A DNA stretch of 64,000 nt from Hyphomicrobiaceae bacterium (GTDB lineage: Bacteria; Pseudomonadota; Alphaproteobacteria; Rhizobiales; Hyphomicrobiaceae): positions 313,501 to 377,500 of the forward strand of contig JACKJH010000004.1 of NCBI GenBank assembly GCA_020638055.1. Direction: 5' to 3'. The notes under the pieces are model-generated. The model was not told the origin of the DNA. It worked only from the letters and a program-made list of their open reading frames with translations, and ran no database searches. This document shows positions 14,551 through 23,323 of this stretch, piece by piece (the stretch's first letter is position 1; every line of letters starts with the position of its first letter). The position numbers were made by a program, and so were the translations under genes.

Positions 14551-15951
14551 TCAGCCTTTGGCTGGAACTTTCAAGGCTGGAACGAGATAACCAATTTCAT
14601 CGCCTGACTTTGCACGCCAACGTTCAAGATATTCGGCGGCTTCACGCGGGTGCAATGGATATCCAAACAGGCCTATTCGCTCGCGTTCAACACGCTCAAG
14701 ATCATGCATGAGGGGGTCTGCTGTTCGGTGCAGCATGACGATCGTTGCAATGGTCTGCCGCTTCATGTGCGGTGGCACCACTGGGATAACCTCTGCGATC
14801 ATTGACTTGATCGTGTTGGAAAGCCCGGCGGCAACGCGTCCACCGCGGGCAATGAGGTTGATAAGGAATGTCTCCTTGAATGTCAGGTCGTAGGCATCCA
14901 TCCACTGGAACAATTTGTCCATGACGATGTCTTGATGGCGGGCCGAAGCGGTGATCCGGTAGTCGCTCCATTCAGCAACGACGTCGAAGCCAGGCTCCAG
15001 TTCTATGTCGCCGGGAGCAAATGTTTCTGTCGCGGTTACGCCGATGCGGTCGAAGAAATCACGATTGCGCATCGACATGCGAGTGGGGAAAGTGGGCAAA
15101 ATCATCGCGCCCTCGCTCGCCTTTTCGAACGCCAGGCGGATCAGTTTGGAGCAGAATAAACGCTTGTAGCCTTCCTGCTGCATGGTGAAGTCATAAAGTA
15201 TCGGTTTGCCGTAGCGCGCCTGCGAGGCCTTGATATGTTCGTGTGCTATGAATGCGGCGCGCTGTGCGAGTGCAGCATTGGGATGCCGGAACACGATGGC
15301 ACGCGAGAGGTCATGACTGATCGCCTCTCCCAGCGGTTTGATCACACCGCCTTCCTCAATCAACACCTCAACCAGCCAGTGGTATCCCTTGGGATCGACG
15401 TAGACGATGCCAAGGTGGCTGTACTGGGAATCGACATCACCGATACGCGCGATGGCGGCACTGTTGTGGTGCCGGCCGCGCACCAGCAGCAGGTCTCCGG
15501 AACGAAATGGCAAATCGCGCTTTTCGTTGAACCGTGGATTGATCAGCGTGTTGTTGTTACGGCCGGTGAAGGCACGCAGCGGGCGTGAATGTTCACCCAT
15601 CCGGTGAAACCCGATTGCGGCTTCACCTAGCATATCCGTTCCATATCGCATTGCACGAAATAGACTACGCAATGCATGCTGAACATCACCGGTCAACAAC
15701 GCCTGGTTTCGCCACGTTCTGAGTTGATCCCTGAGCTGCATGCGAACCTGGAACATGCGTTGCAGCAATGCCGGTGCCGAAGCCGAAATATGGCTCATGT
15801 CGTAATGGGCAAAATCGAGACCGGCGAGGTCCTGATAAATGCTTTGCAGGCGTTCCAGCAATTCATCGGCATTGCTTGCTGGAAACAATGCCTTTGCTTC
15901 GAGCCGTTGCAGTTCGGCGTCGAGATCAGCCGGTTTCAGTTTATCGGACAC
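14551..15951 (-). CDS. YiiX-like permuted papain-fold cysteine peptidase/hydrolase
   Basis: 466-residue protein with a YiiX/YebB-like permuted NlpC/P60 (papain-fold) domain in its middle. The order histidine-first then cysteine is visible: LPFRSGDLLLVRG, SQYSHLGIVYVDPKGYHWLVEVL (catalytic-type histidine in YSHLGI, about residue 180) and later GYKRLFCSKLIRLAFEKA (catalytic-type cysteine). This permuted order separates it from classical NlpC/P60. N- and C-terminal flanks of about 150 residues are mostly helical and specific to this protein. No signal peptide was seen. The GTG start at 15951 is chosen because GGAG lies eight bases upstream; the frame extends to a TTG at 15981. Substrate unknown; such domains act on lipids or peptides. 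Confidence 0.72.
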   Translation of the reverse strand: MSDKLKPADLDAELQRLEAKALFPASNADELLERLQSIYQDLAGLDFAHYDMSHISASAPALLQRMFQVRMQLRDQLRTWRNQALLTGDVQHALRSLFRAMRYGTDMLGEAAIGFHRMGEHSRPLRAFTGRNNNTLINPRFNEKRDLPFRSGDLLLVRGRHHNSAAIARIGDVDSQYSHLGIVYVDPKGYHWLVEVLIEEGGVIKPLGEAISHDLSRAIVFRHPNAALAQRAAFIAHEHIKASQARYGKPILYDFTMQQEGYKRLFCSKLIRLAFEKASEGAMILPTFPTRMSMRNRDFFDRIGVTATETFAPGDIELEPGFDVVAEWSDYRITASARHQDIVMDKLFQWMDAYDLTFKETFLINLIARGGRVAAGLSNTIKSMIAEVIPVVPPHMKRQTIATIVMLHRTADPLMHDLERVERERIGLFGYPLHPREAAEYLERWRAKSGDEIGYLVPALKVPAKG

Positions 15952-16219
15952 ACGCAGTACTCCGTCGCCATTCCGGCACAATCACCAAACGCCAATTGCC
16001 TTAAATCCCTGGGGAAAGCCCGGATTGAGGTGGCCTTAGGCGTTCAAACCGCCGACGACCGTAGCAAACCGGCTTGCCGCGGCGCAATTGATGGACGTGA
16101 GCATAAGTGTTGTTGTTGCGAACCGCTGTTTTGCGGCAACGCTCGATGCGCTCGCTGGATCGTGCAGAAAGAGGCAAAGTCGCATTCGGCGACGGGTTTC
16201 GCGCGGTGCTGCCCGGTTG

Positions 16220-17350
16220 TCATTCCGCCGCCAGAAGTGCGGGCATTTCCGCTAGGCCAAGCTGGCGTTTCGCCTTTTCGCGAAGGACGTCTATTGGTTT
16301 TAAACGTCCACGGTCCTTGAAATGCCAGAACGTCCAACCGTTGCAGGCGCTCTTGCCCTGCACTTCCGCGCCAAGGCGATGGATCGAGCCCTGCCGGCCG
16401 CGGTGGGCCAGAGTTCCGTCCGCTTTGACCTCTGCGCGGATGGCAGCCTTTGGATCAAACAGTTGGCTGCCGGGCGTCAGAATGCCCAGCTCAACAATCG
16501 TGCCGAATGGTACACGCGGGGCCGAACGCTTCGAGGGCTGGGTTTCAAGTGCCGTTGCCGGCAACGGTTTAATGGCGGCGATCCGTGCCATGGCCGTTTC
16601 CGCATAGACCGGGTCGCGTTCTATGCCGATGAACTTCCGGCCAAGGCGCTTGGCCACCGCACCTGTTGTTCCAGTGCCGAAGAACGGGTCGAGCACTACG
16701 TCACCGGGGTTGCTGGAAGCCAGGATAATGCGGTGCAGCAGCGCTTCTGGTTTTTGCGTTGGGTGGGCTTTGCGGCCATTGGCATCTTTCAAGCGCTCGG
16801 CTCCCGCGCATATCGGGAAAAGCCAGTCGGATCGCATCTGCAGGTCGTCGTTGAGCGCCTTCAGGCTTTCGTAATTGAAAGTGTAGCGAGATTTCTGATC
16901 GGGCGTGGCCCAGATCAGCGTTTCATGTGCGTTGGTAAACCGGCGGCCGCGGAAGTTCGGCATCGGGTTGACTTTGCGCCACACAATGTCATTCAGAATC
17001 CAGAACCCCAGATCCTGAAGAGTAGCACCCAGCCTGAAAATGTTGTGATAGGACCCGATCACCCATAAAGCGCCATCGGGTTTCAAAATGCGCTGGCATT
17101 CGGTGAGCCAGGCGCGTGAAAAAGCATCGTAGTCTGCGAAACTCGCGAATTTGTCCCACGCATCGTCGACGCCGTCAACGCGCGTGTTGTTGGGGCGAAG
17201 AAGCTCGCCTTCAAGCTGAAGATTGTATGGAGGATCGGCGAAGACAAGGTCTACGCTTTTAGCGGGTAGTCGACGAAGCTCGTCGAGACAGTCTCCGACA
17301 ACAATATAATCTCCAAACCCACGTGGGCCCGAACCGCGACGCATAACCAT
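16220..17350 (-). CDS. ccrM: Cell-cycle-regulated DNA adenine methyltransferase CcrM (GANTC)
   Basis: 376-residue beta-class N6-adenine methyltransferase. The order DPPY first (ADPPYNLQLEGEL, residues 38-50), then the AdoMet motif DPFFGTGTTGAVAKRLGRKFIGIE (about 218-241), is the beta-class arrangement. The C-terminal 100 residues form the RAMA-type domain typical of CcrM (LFDPKAAIRAEVKADGTL...GWTFWHFKDRG). CcrM methylates adenine in GANTC and is essential or near-essential in many alphaproteobacteria, where it links replication to CtrA/GcrA-controlled transcription. The start has two close ATG codons (17350, 17344). A perfect CtrA box lies about 105 bp upstream. No cognate endonuclease is adjacent, as expected for an orphan methyltransferase. 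Confidence 0.95.
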   Translation of the reverse strand: MVMRRGSGPRGFGDYIVVGDCLDELRRLPAKSVDLVFADPPYNLQLEGELLRPNNTRVDGVDDAWDKFASFADYDAFSRAWLTECQRILKPDGALWVIGSYHNIFRLGATLQDLGFWILNDIVWRKVNPMPNFRGRRFTNAHETLIWATPDQKSRYTFNYESLKALNDDLQMRSDWLFPICAGAERLKDANGRKAHPTQKPEALLHRIILASSNPGDVVLDPFFGTGTTGAVAKRLGRKFIGIERDPVYAETAMARIAAIKPLPATALETQPSKRSAPRVPFGTIVELGILTPGSQLFDPKAAIRAEVKADGTLAHRGRQGSIHRLGAEVQGKSACNGWTFWHFKDRGRLKPIDVLREKAKRQLGLAEMPALLAAE

Positions 17351-17454
17351 TGAACACTACTCACTAGAACTTCACGGAGGTGACAAAAATCCACACTACA
17401 CCCCACCACCAAAACCGCACCAACTCAAGGTTAAGAGAGAATGAACGCGGATCC

Positions 17455-17469
17455 TTAACGATTGGTTAA
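17455..17469. promoter_or_regulatory. Candidate CtrA binding box upstream of ccrM
   Basis: Perfect TTAA-N7-TTAA (17455-17458 and 17466-17469), the CtrA consensus, read the same on both strands. It lies 105 bp upstream of the ccrM start codon. In Caulobacter and rhizobia ccrM transcription is CtrA-activated late in the cell cycle. The spacing fits an activator site; the -10/-35 elements were not identified. Confidence 0.7.
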
Positions 17470-17636
17470 AAGGAGGCAGGCTGCAGGCACATCATGCCTC
17501 ATCGCACGGTGCTGTGTCACGGGCAGGGCAGTGCTTTTGGATGCAACCCAGGCGGGGCGAACAATCAAGGTGGCGAAAAATGCAAAACGACGCAAAACCT
17601 TGATCGATGGTCGCTTGTGGCGATGGTGAAACGCAA

Positions 17637-17670
17637 AACGCGCCGCGGGGGGAGCGGCGCGTTCGCTAAC
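17637..17670 (-). terminator. Rho-independent terminator of small secreted-protein gene
   Basis: Ten-base perfect stem AACGCGCCGC/GCGGCGCGTT (17637-17646 with 17654-17663) with loop GGGGGGA. On the minus strand it is followed by TTTTGCGTTT. It lies about 50 bp beyond the stop codon of the gene at 17715-18068. Confidence 0.7.
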
Positions 17671-17714
17671 GACCTTGCGCTCATGGCCATACGGGACCAG
17701 AGCGCGGCCTCTAC

Positions 17715-18068
17715 CTAGTAGTAATCGCAGTAGCGGTCGAACTTGCGGCAGGCCCAACCGTAGCCACGTGCGCACTTGCGATCGTAGTATTCGCAGCGTT
17801 CATAGCGATCGCGACGGCTGTCTGCACGTGCCGCACCAGCAATGATAGCGGTTGCCGCGGCTGCGCCAAGGATACCAAGGCCAATGTTGCGTCCGCGATG
17901 GTGATGATGATGGCCGCGGCCGCCAACCTCGATGACGGAGCTTGCAACGTCAGCATTCTTGAGGCCGGCTATTGCGCTGGGGCCTGCTGCTGATGCGCCT
18001 GTGCTTGCGGTCATGGCAAGTGCGCCAGCAAGGGCTGCTGCCTTGAGAGTCTTGGAAAACTTGATCAT
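17715..18068 (-). CDS. Small exported protein with His-rich linker and Cys/Tyr-rich tail
   Basis: 117-residue protein. It has a clear Sec signal peptide, MIKFSKTLKAAALAGALAM...STGASA, cleaved after about residue 27. The mature part has a GGRGHHHHHRGR linker, a hydrophobic Ala/Gly helix (IGLGILGAAAATAIIAGAA) that could be a membrane anchor, and a tail with four cysteines and many tyrosines and arginines (DRYERCEYYDRKCARGYGWACRKFDRYCDYY). The spacing suggests two disulfides. GAGGA six bases before the ATG at 18068 fixes the start; the frame continues to 18167 without support. Function unknown; similar short exported proteins occur in rhizobia. Confidence 0.7.
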   Translation of the reverse strand: MIKFSKTLKAAALAGALAMTASTGASAAGPSAIAGLKNADVASSVIEVGGRGHHHHHRGRNIGLGILGAAAATAIIAGAARADSRRDRYERCEYYDRKCARGYGWACRKFDRYCDYY

Positions 18069-18484
18069 CGGCTTCCTCAATTGTTGTCGTCCCGCCTCGG
18101 TTTTGATGTGCGCGCCTGAATTCCGGGACAGATTAACAGGCGCAACGTAGGTGGAGGGTCTGGTCAACGCTGGCGTGATCCTTTGCCAAAGCTATGCCGA
18201 TCCTTGATGATGGCCACAATAGGAACCAGCACCTGAACGCAGGCTGAACGAGAACACTTCAAATATGACGAATGTGGTACGGCTTCGAAAAGTAACCTTA
18301 AAATTTTGAGTTTCGCGAAAATTATGCCGGAAATCGGCATTTTTTGGACTTTTCGACTGAGCGGATTTCGAAACGCGCTGTGCCTCCGGAATTAAATGGC
18401 TGAACCGAGCATATCGACGGAAACCGGTCACCACGTGGTATGCACAAAGCCAAAAGACAGGTCACAGGCGACTTTGCCAGCGTC
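18069..18484. other. Intergenic region between rnhB and the small exported-protein gene
   Basis: 416 bp with no supported gene. It includes a short hairpin at 18324-18345 (ATGCCG/CGGCAT plus six T). The T-run faces right, where no gene would need it, while rnhB reads left into it. It could be a weak bidirectional terminator for rnhB. Confidence 0.45.
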
Positions 18485-19120
18485 TCAGGTGATGCTGAGG
18501 GCAAGTTGCACGGGTTTGAATGAGCGGCGGTGGTGGGGCGTCACGCCAAGACGCTGGATCGCGTGTTTGTGCTCGGGCGTCCCATAGCCCTTATGGCGCT
18601 CGAAGCCGTATGCGGGAAATTCGCGGCCCATTTCGATCATGATCCGGTCCCGCGTCACCTTGGCGAGGATGGACGCAGCGGCAATGGACAAACACTTGGC
18701 ATCGCCCTTTACGATCGCCCGTGCGGGACAATCCAGTCTCGGTAGCTTATTGCCGTCCACCAACGCTAGGCGCGGTGCGGGTGTGAGTTTGGAAACGGCC
18801 TCCTTCATAGCCCAAAGCGTTGCGTTCAGTATGTTATCGCGGTCAATGCGTTCTGGGTCCGCAATGGCGATGCTATAGGCAGTGGCGGTTGCGGTGATGC
18901 GCGAATAGAGCGCCTCGCGATCATCAGCGTCGAGAACCTTTGAATCGGCGATGCCGAGCGGAATATTAGCCGGATCGAGCACGACGGCCGCGGCAACCAC
19001 TGGGCCAGCCCACGGCCCACGGCCAGCTTCGTCTATGCCGACGATTGGACCACCGCCGAGTGCCAGCTCTACGGATTCCAGCTCGAATGTGGGTCTAAGG
19101 CGCGAATCGCTGATCTTCAT
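18485..19120 (-). CDS. rnhB: Ribonuclease HII
   Basis: 211-residue RNase HII, which removes ribonucleotides from DNA and RNA primers. Catalytic carboxylates are visible in PIVGIDEAGRGPWAGPVVAAAV (Asp and Glu), in the LALVDGNKLPRL strand and in the SIAAASILAKVTRDRIM helix. The motif YGFERHKGYGTPEHKHAIQRLGVTPHHRRSF closes the domain. The start at 19120 (MKISDSRLRPTFELE) gives the normal family length; the frame stays open upstream into the end of the radical SAM gene. It lies 31 bp downstream of that gene, so they are probably co-transcribed. Confidence 0.93.
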   Translation of the reverse strand: MKISDSRLRPTFELESVELALGGGPIVGIDEAGRGPWAGPVVAAAVVLDPANIPLGIADSKVLDADDREALYSRITATATAYSIAIADPERIDRDNILNATLWAMKEAVSKLTPAPRLALVDGNKLPRLDCPARAIVKGDAKCLSIAAASILAKVTRDRIMIEMGREFPAYGFERHKGYGTPEHKHAIQRLGVTPHHRRSFKPVQLALSIT

Positions 19121-19151
19121 TGGACGAGCGTGCAGCCAGGCGCCGTAGGAG

Positions 19152-20327
19152 TCAAAGCAGCCCGAGCTGTCCGCCGGGGAGAACTGGATGCCGGAAGAGG
19201 TCGGTTCTTGGCACCTTGCGCTCGCCATCGAGACCAAACCGGCGTCTCGCCATACGAAAACGCTGTGCGATCTGAGCGGCATAGGGCCCGCTACCGGTTT
19301 GCCTCAGGCGGAACTCGCTGCGGTAATCGGCTCCCTGGTGCATTTCCTGAAGGCGGTTGATGACACGGCGTGCGCGATCTGGCTGGTGTTCGTTGAGCCA
19401 CTCGCGAAACAGCGTCTTGATTTCGAGCGGCAAGCGAAGCAGCACGTAGCCAGCTTCCTGGACACCGGCTTTGGCTGCCGCTTCAAGCAGGCTTTCAATC
19501 TCATGGTCTGTAAGGCTGGGTATGATGGGCGCCATCATCACTCCGGTCGGGATGCCTCTGGCACTCAGTTCGCCAAGCGCTGCAAGCCGGCGTGGGGGGG
19601 TCGAAGCTCGTGGCTCCATGGCGCGTGCCAGCCGACGATCGAGCGTGGTGAGCGAAAGCGCCACCTTGACCAAGCCCTTTTTTGCCATGCGCTCCAATAT
19701 ATCGGCATCTCGAAGGATGGACGCCGACTTTGTGACGATACCAACAGGGTGGTTGGTTTTTTCCAGCACCTCCAAGACCTGCCGGGTGATGCGATGTTCA
19801 CGTTCGATAGGCTGGTAGGGATCAGTATTCGTGCCCATCACGATGGTACGCGCACGGTAACGCGGATTTGCCAGTTCCCGCTCCAGAAGTTCGGCGGCAT
19901 TGGGCTTTGCATAAAGACGTGTTTCAAAATCAAGACCGGCTGAATGGCCAAGATAACAGTGTGACGGGCGCGCGTAGCAATAGATGCACCCATGTTCGCA
20001 GCCTCTGTAGGGATTGATGGACTGATCGAAGGAAATGTCGGGACTGTCGTTGGTTGAGATGATGGAGCGAGCGGGTTCGAACTGCACTTCAGTCTTGAAT
20101 GGTGGCAGTTCGGCGAGCGTTTCCCAGCCGTCATCGAAGCTGGCGCGCACGGACGCCTCGAAACGCCCTGTTGCGTTTGATGAAGCGCCTCGCCCGCGCC
20201 GCCGAACGCCATCTATGTCGCTGCCTTCAACGTATCCCATCAATGAGGTTTCCCGCGCGGCGCTAATGCCGCTTTGTACAGGCTGTCGAGAGACGACTTT
20301 CACCGGGGCTTTTGGCGATTTGGACAT
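19152..20327 (-). CDS. PA0069-family radical SAM protein
   Basis: 391-residue iron-sulfur enzyme of the SplB-like PA0069 radical SAM family. The cluster motif CEHGCIYCYARPSHCYLGHSAGLDFETRLYAK carries the CxxxCxxC cysteines. The downstream TNTDPYQPIEREHRITRQVLEVL and MMAPIIPSLTDHEIESLLEAAAKAG are typical of the family, whose reaction is not known. The start at 20327 (MSKSPKAPVKVV) is the first ATG in the conserved part; the frame remains open to 20561 and would overlap the divergent glycosyltransferase gene. Adjacent to rnhB, an arrangement also seen in other Rhizobiales. Confidence 0.85.
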   Translation of the reverse strand: MSKSPKAPVKVVSRQPVQSGISAARETSLMGYVEGSDIDGVRRRGRGASSNATGRFEASVRASFDDGWETLAELPPFKTEVQFEPARSIISTNDSPDISFDQSINPYRGCEHGCIYCYARPSHCYLGHSAGLDFETRLYAKPNAAELLERELANPRYRARTIVMGTNTDPYQPIEREHRITRQVLEVLEKTNHPVGIVTKSASILRDADILERMAKKGLVKVALSLTTLDRRLARAMEPRASTPPRRLAALGELSARGIPTGVMMAPIIPSLTDHEIESLLEAAAKAGVQEAGYVLLRLPLEIKTLFREWLNEHQPDRARRVINRLQEMHQGADYRSEFRLRQTGSGPYAAQIAQRFRMARRRFGLDGERKVPRTDLFRHPVLPGGQLGLL

Positions 20328-20539
20328 AGCTTGAGAGTTCCCATCTCTTCGCGGTGCCGGCGGTGTCGGGGCAAATATTGCAACGTGAGCAGGGATACCA
20401 TGACATCGAGAACAAATAAAGAACGATTGCGCGATGGTGCCCAATGTTTGGGCAGGGGGTGACAAACAGGCAGGTGTTGGATACTTGCAAGGTGCGAGGG
20501 TGTGGACACCCGGCCTGCGAGGAAGGGGCATGATCTCAC

Positions 20540-21301
20540 ATGATCTCAGTGGTAATTCCAACGCTGAATGCCGAGCGGCGGCTGGCTGCGTGCCTGACAG
20601 CGCTTGTTCCTGCTGCGATTGAAGGCTTCGTGCGTGAAGTCATCGTTGTTGACGGTGGTTCAAGCGACCGGACCTTGAAAGTTGCCGATCAGGCAGGTGC
20701 TAGCGTGTTATCGTCAGCGCCTGGCCGTGGAGCGCAGTTGGGTGCAGGTGCCAAGGCGGCACGCCAGCCGTGGTTGTTGTTTTTGCACGCAGACACAGTG
20801 CTTTCTTCCGACTGGGAGCTGGAAGCTGCGGCCTTTATGAACCGGGTGGATCTGGGCGATCTACCTTCAAGCGCGGCGACCTTTCGGTTTGCATTGGATG
20901 ATCGCGGAACTGCGCCGCGTGTCCTGGAGAAGCTTGTAGCTTTGCGATCAGGTCTGCTCGCACGACCCTATGGCGACCAGGGTCTGCTTATACCGCGACG
21001 CCTTTACGACGAGATTGGTGGCTATCGCGACATGGCGCTTATGGAGGACGTCGACATCGCCCGCCGTTTGGGACGCCGAAGGCTTGCACGTCTCAGCGCC
21101 ACGGCGCGGACGAGCGCTGAAAGGTATCGTCAGGAGGGATATCTGCAGCGTGTGGCACGCAACCAACTTTGTATTGCACTTTTCGCGCTGGGTGCATCTC
21201 CCGACTATGTGGTGCGAATTTACGGGGGCCGGGATCATGCACCGGAAGGCGCGATGCGCGCGGGGACAAAGGCTGCCGGTTCAGGCAGGGTAAAATCCTG
21301 A
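20540..21301 (+). CDS. Family 2 glycosyltransferase, TIGR04283 ('arsenosugar biosynthesis') type
   Basis: 253-residue GT2 protein. It begins MISVVIPTLNAERRLAACLTAL, with VIVVDGGSSDRTLKVADQAGA, then the family-specific APGRGAQLGAGAKAARQPWLLFLHADTVL and GDQGLLIPRRLYDEIGGYRDMALMEDVDIARRL. These match the TIGR04283 group. The arsenosugar label comes from gene neighbourhoods in some bacteria; no arsM or arsS gene is present here, so the product is open. The TIGR04282-type partner lies at 22.6 kb, with a metallo-hydrolase gene between them. Confidence 0.85.
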   Translation: MISVVIPTLNAERRLAACLTALVPAAIEGFVREVIVVDGGSSDRTLKVADQAGASVLSSAPGRGAQLGAGAKAARQPWLLFLHADTVLSSDWELEAAAFMNRVDLGDLPSSAATFRFALDDRGTAPRVLEKLVALRSGLLARPYGDQGLLIPRRLYDEIGGYRDMALMEDVDIARRLGRRRLARLSATARTSAERYRQEGYLQRVARNQLCIALFALGASPDYVVRIYGGRDHAPEGAMRAGTKAAGSGRVKS

Positions 21302-21543
21302 ATGCGCACGGCATGGCCTGTTGTTGTCTGCGTCAATCAGATTGGCCTGCAACACAGGTGTCCTGCATCACACGTTCGATGCTGGTTGGCGCACGAGGTG
21401 TTGAACGGTTTTCGCCGTTGTCATCATAGTTGCATCCAATTTCACTCGCTAATGTAGTGGTCATGGGCCCAAAGGCATTGAGTCCGGTTTCCAAGCCAGA
21501 TATCGCTGGCGTGCTGCGTCTTCAGTTCGAACAGGAGGTGACC

Positions 21544-22515
21544 ATGAACGGTCAGTCTGGTTTCAATCGTCGCGAAGTTGTCGTTTCCGCTGCTGCCGCT
21601 TTTGCAGCCGTGGGGCTTGGCGGCCGCGTGGTATTCGCCAAGAGTCCGGCTGAAGCCGATCTGATGGCCAAGGGATTCTACAAGTTCAACGTTGGCGACA
21701 TCGAGGTGACAACGGTTTTCGACGGCGTTTGGGAAAAGGCGCATGACGAGGCCTTCATAAGTAACGCCACGGTCGATGAAACCAAGGCTGCCCTCAAAGC
21801 CGCAGGACAAGCAACGGATATGGTCAACATACCATTCACCGTCACTTTCCTGAAAACGGGTGATCGAACCATTATGTTCGATTCAGGCACGGGCGCGCAG
21901 TTGTCTCCCAAGGCTGGCAGGCTGGCTGCAAACATGCAGTTGGCCGGCATCGATCCAAAAAAGATCGATACTGTGATCGTCACGCATTTTCATCCAGATC
22001 ACATATTCGGTCTCATGGAGAAAGGAACCAATGCGCAGGTTTACCCCGAAGCGCGTATTATCGTTCCCAACACCGAATATGCGTTCTGGACGGATGCGGG
22101 GGTGATCGGCAAGCTACCCGAACGGCGCCAGGGCCTAGCCAAGCGAATCCAGGCGACTTTCCCAACCTGGAAGAATGTGGAACGGATTGAAGACGGAGCG
22201 GAGGTTGCACCGGGCATCGTGGCCGCGGCTGCCTATGGGCATACTGCCGGCCACACCACGTACGTCGTAGGATCTGGCAAGGACCAACTTGTCGTGCTGG
22301 CAGACCTCACCAACGTTCCGGCGCTATTTGCGCGGCATCCAGACTGGCACGCGGCATTCGATGCCGACCCGCAAATGGCCGAGGCGAGCCGGAGAAGGGT
22401 GTTCGACCGCGTCGTTGCCGACAACACGATCATCACGGGTTATCACTACGGCATGCCTGCTGCAGGCCGCATTGAAAAGGATGGCAATGGCTACGCGTAC
22501 GTTCCACTCGCCTAA
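21544..22515 (+). CDS. Tat-exported metallo-beta-lactamase-fold hydrolase
   Basis: 323-residue protein with an N-terminal twin-arginine-type signal (FNRREVVVSAAAAFAAVGLGG) and an MBL fold. The metal motif HxHxDH is in TVIVTHFHPDHIFGL, with further ligands in AYGHTAGHTTYVV and TGYHYGMPAAG. The pattern resembles periplasmic quorum-quenching-like or general MBL hydrolases; the substrate cannot be told. The start is well fixed by AGGAGGTGACC ahead of the ATG at 21544. Upstream in-frame codons to 21430 are not needed. It sits between two glycosyltransferase genes and is read in the same direction. Confidence 0.88.
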   Translation: MNGQSGFNRREVVVSAAAAFAAVGLGGRVVFAKSPAEADLMAKGFYKFNVGDIEVTTVFDGVWEKAHDEAFISNATVDETKAALKAAGQATDMVNIPFTVTFLKTGDRTIMFDSGTGAQLSPKAGRLAANMQLAGIDPKKIDTVIVTHFHPDHIFGLMEKGTNAQVYPEARIIVPNTEYAFWTDAGVIGKLPERRQGLAKRIQATFPTWKNVERIEDGAEVAPGIVAAAAYGHTAGHTTYVVGSGKDQLVVLADLTNVPALFARHPDWHAAFDADPQMAEASRRRVFDRVVADNTIITGYHYGMPAAGRIEKDGNGYAYVPLA

Positions 22516-22591
22516 ATCAGTTCAGCGCTGGCCAAGACTGGCGGCAATGCCACGGGCGGGATGGAATGCGCGTCCCGCCTGTACTGCGGGT

Positions 22592-23290
22592 ATGAAGACA
22601 CTCAAAGGCGGCAACACATCGCACTGCGATAGGGTGAATGGCATAGCTGAGGCGGCACGTCGTCGTCAGACATGGCAGCGTTTCCTTGTGATCATGGTCA
22701 AAGCGCCGGTTGCGGGGCGCGTGAAAACGCGCCTTGCGCGCGAGGTAGGCACGGTCGCTGCGACTGGCTTTTATCGACACGCAACGGATGCGCTTATCAC
22801 GCGTGTGGGGCGTGATCCGCGCTGGCAAACGCGGCTGGCAGTGGCGCCCGACACGACGCAGTTCGCGCGTTATTGGGGGCGCAGCGTGGCAAGCCGCCCA
22901 CAAGGCGGCGGAGACCTCGGTCAGCGCATGCAACGCGTGTTCCACCTGATGCCGCCGGGTCCGGTGGTGATCGTCGGTTCGGATTGTCCTGGCATTGCAG
23001 CAATCGACATCGCGCAAGCGTTTCGTGCGCTGGGCACGGCGGATGCCGTTTTTGCACCTGCTGAAGACGGTGGTTATTGCCTCGTTGGCCAGCATCGCAC
23101 GCCACGATCGCTGCCGATGTTCAAGGACGTCCGTTGGTCCACCGATTCCACGCTCGCAGATACGCTGGCAAACCTAGGTTCACATAGCGTTGCAATGTTG
23201 CGGCATATGTATGACGTTGACAATGCCGATGATCTGACGCGTCTCAAAGGGACTGCGGGCCGGCGCGTGCGTCCCATGGCTTCTGGCTGA
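22592..23290 (+). CDS. TIGR04282/DUF2064-type glycosyltransferase
   Basis: 232-residue protein whose conserved part begins FLVIMVKAPVAGRVKTRLAREVG, followed by QGGGDLGQRMQRVF, VVIVGSDCPGIAAIDIAQAFRAL, AVFAPAEDGGYCLVG and WSTDSTLADTLANL. This is the DUF2064/TIGR04282 family, a nucleotidyltransferase-like fold often paired with TIGR04283 proteins. The start is uncertain: ATG at 22547 or 22592 or GTG at 22634 are possible; the long open frame before 22547 overlaps the metallo-hydrolase gene and is not coding. Confidence 0.78.
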   Translation: MKTLKGGNTSHCDRVNGIAEAARRRQTWQRFLVIMVKAPVAGRVKTRLAREVGTVAATGFYRHATDALITRVGRDPRWQTRLAVAPDTTQFARYWGRSVASRPQGGGDLGQRMQRVFHLMPPGPVVIVGSDCPGIAAIDIAQAFRALGTADAVFAPAEDGGYCLVGQHRTPRSLPMFKDVRWSTDSTLADTLANLGSHSVAMLRHMYDVDNADDLTRLKGTAGRRVRPMASG

Positions 23291-23323
23291 CTGCTCAGTC
23301 AGATTGTTGCGGTGATAGATCAA

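Noticed and set aside
16322..17068. 248-codon plus-strand frame opposite ccrM
   Set aside because: The minus strand encodes a full CcrM with all motifs; the plus-strand product has no recognisable feature.
16220..17350. ccrM as part of a restriction-modification system
   Set aside because: No endonuclease gene is adjacent; C-terminal domain, upstream CtrA box and housekeeping neighbours fit the orphan cell-cycle enzyme.
19188..19943. 251-codon plus-strand frame opposite the radical SAM gene
   Set aside because: The minus strand carries the CxxxCxxC enzyme; the plus-strand frame lacks a start signal and motifs.
22289..22546. Extended N-terminus of the TIGR04282-type protein
   Set aside because: The 5' part of the open frame lies inside the metallo-hydrolase gene in another frame and is Arg/Ser/Thr-rich; the conserved domain starts much later.
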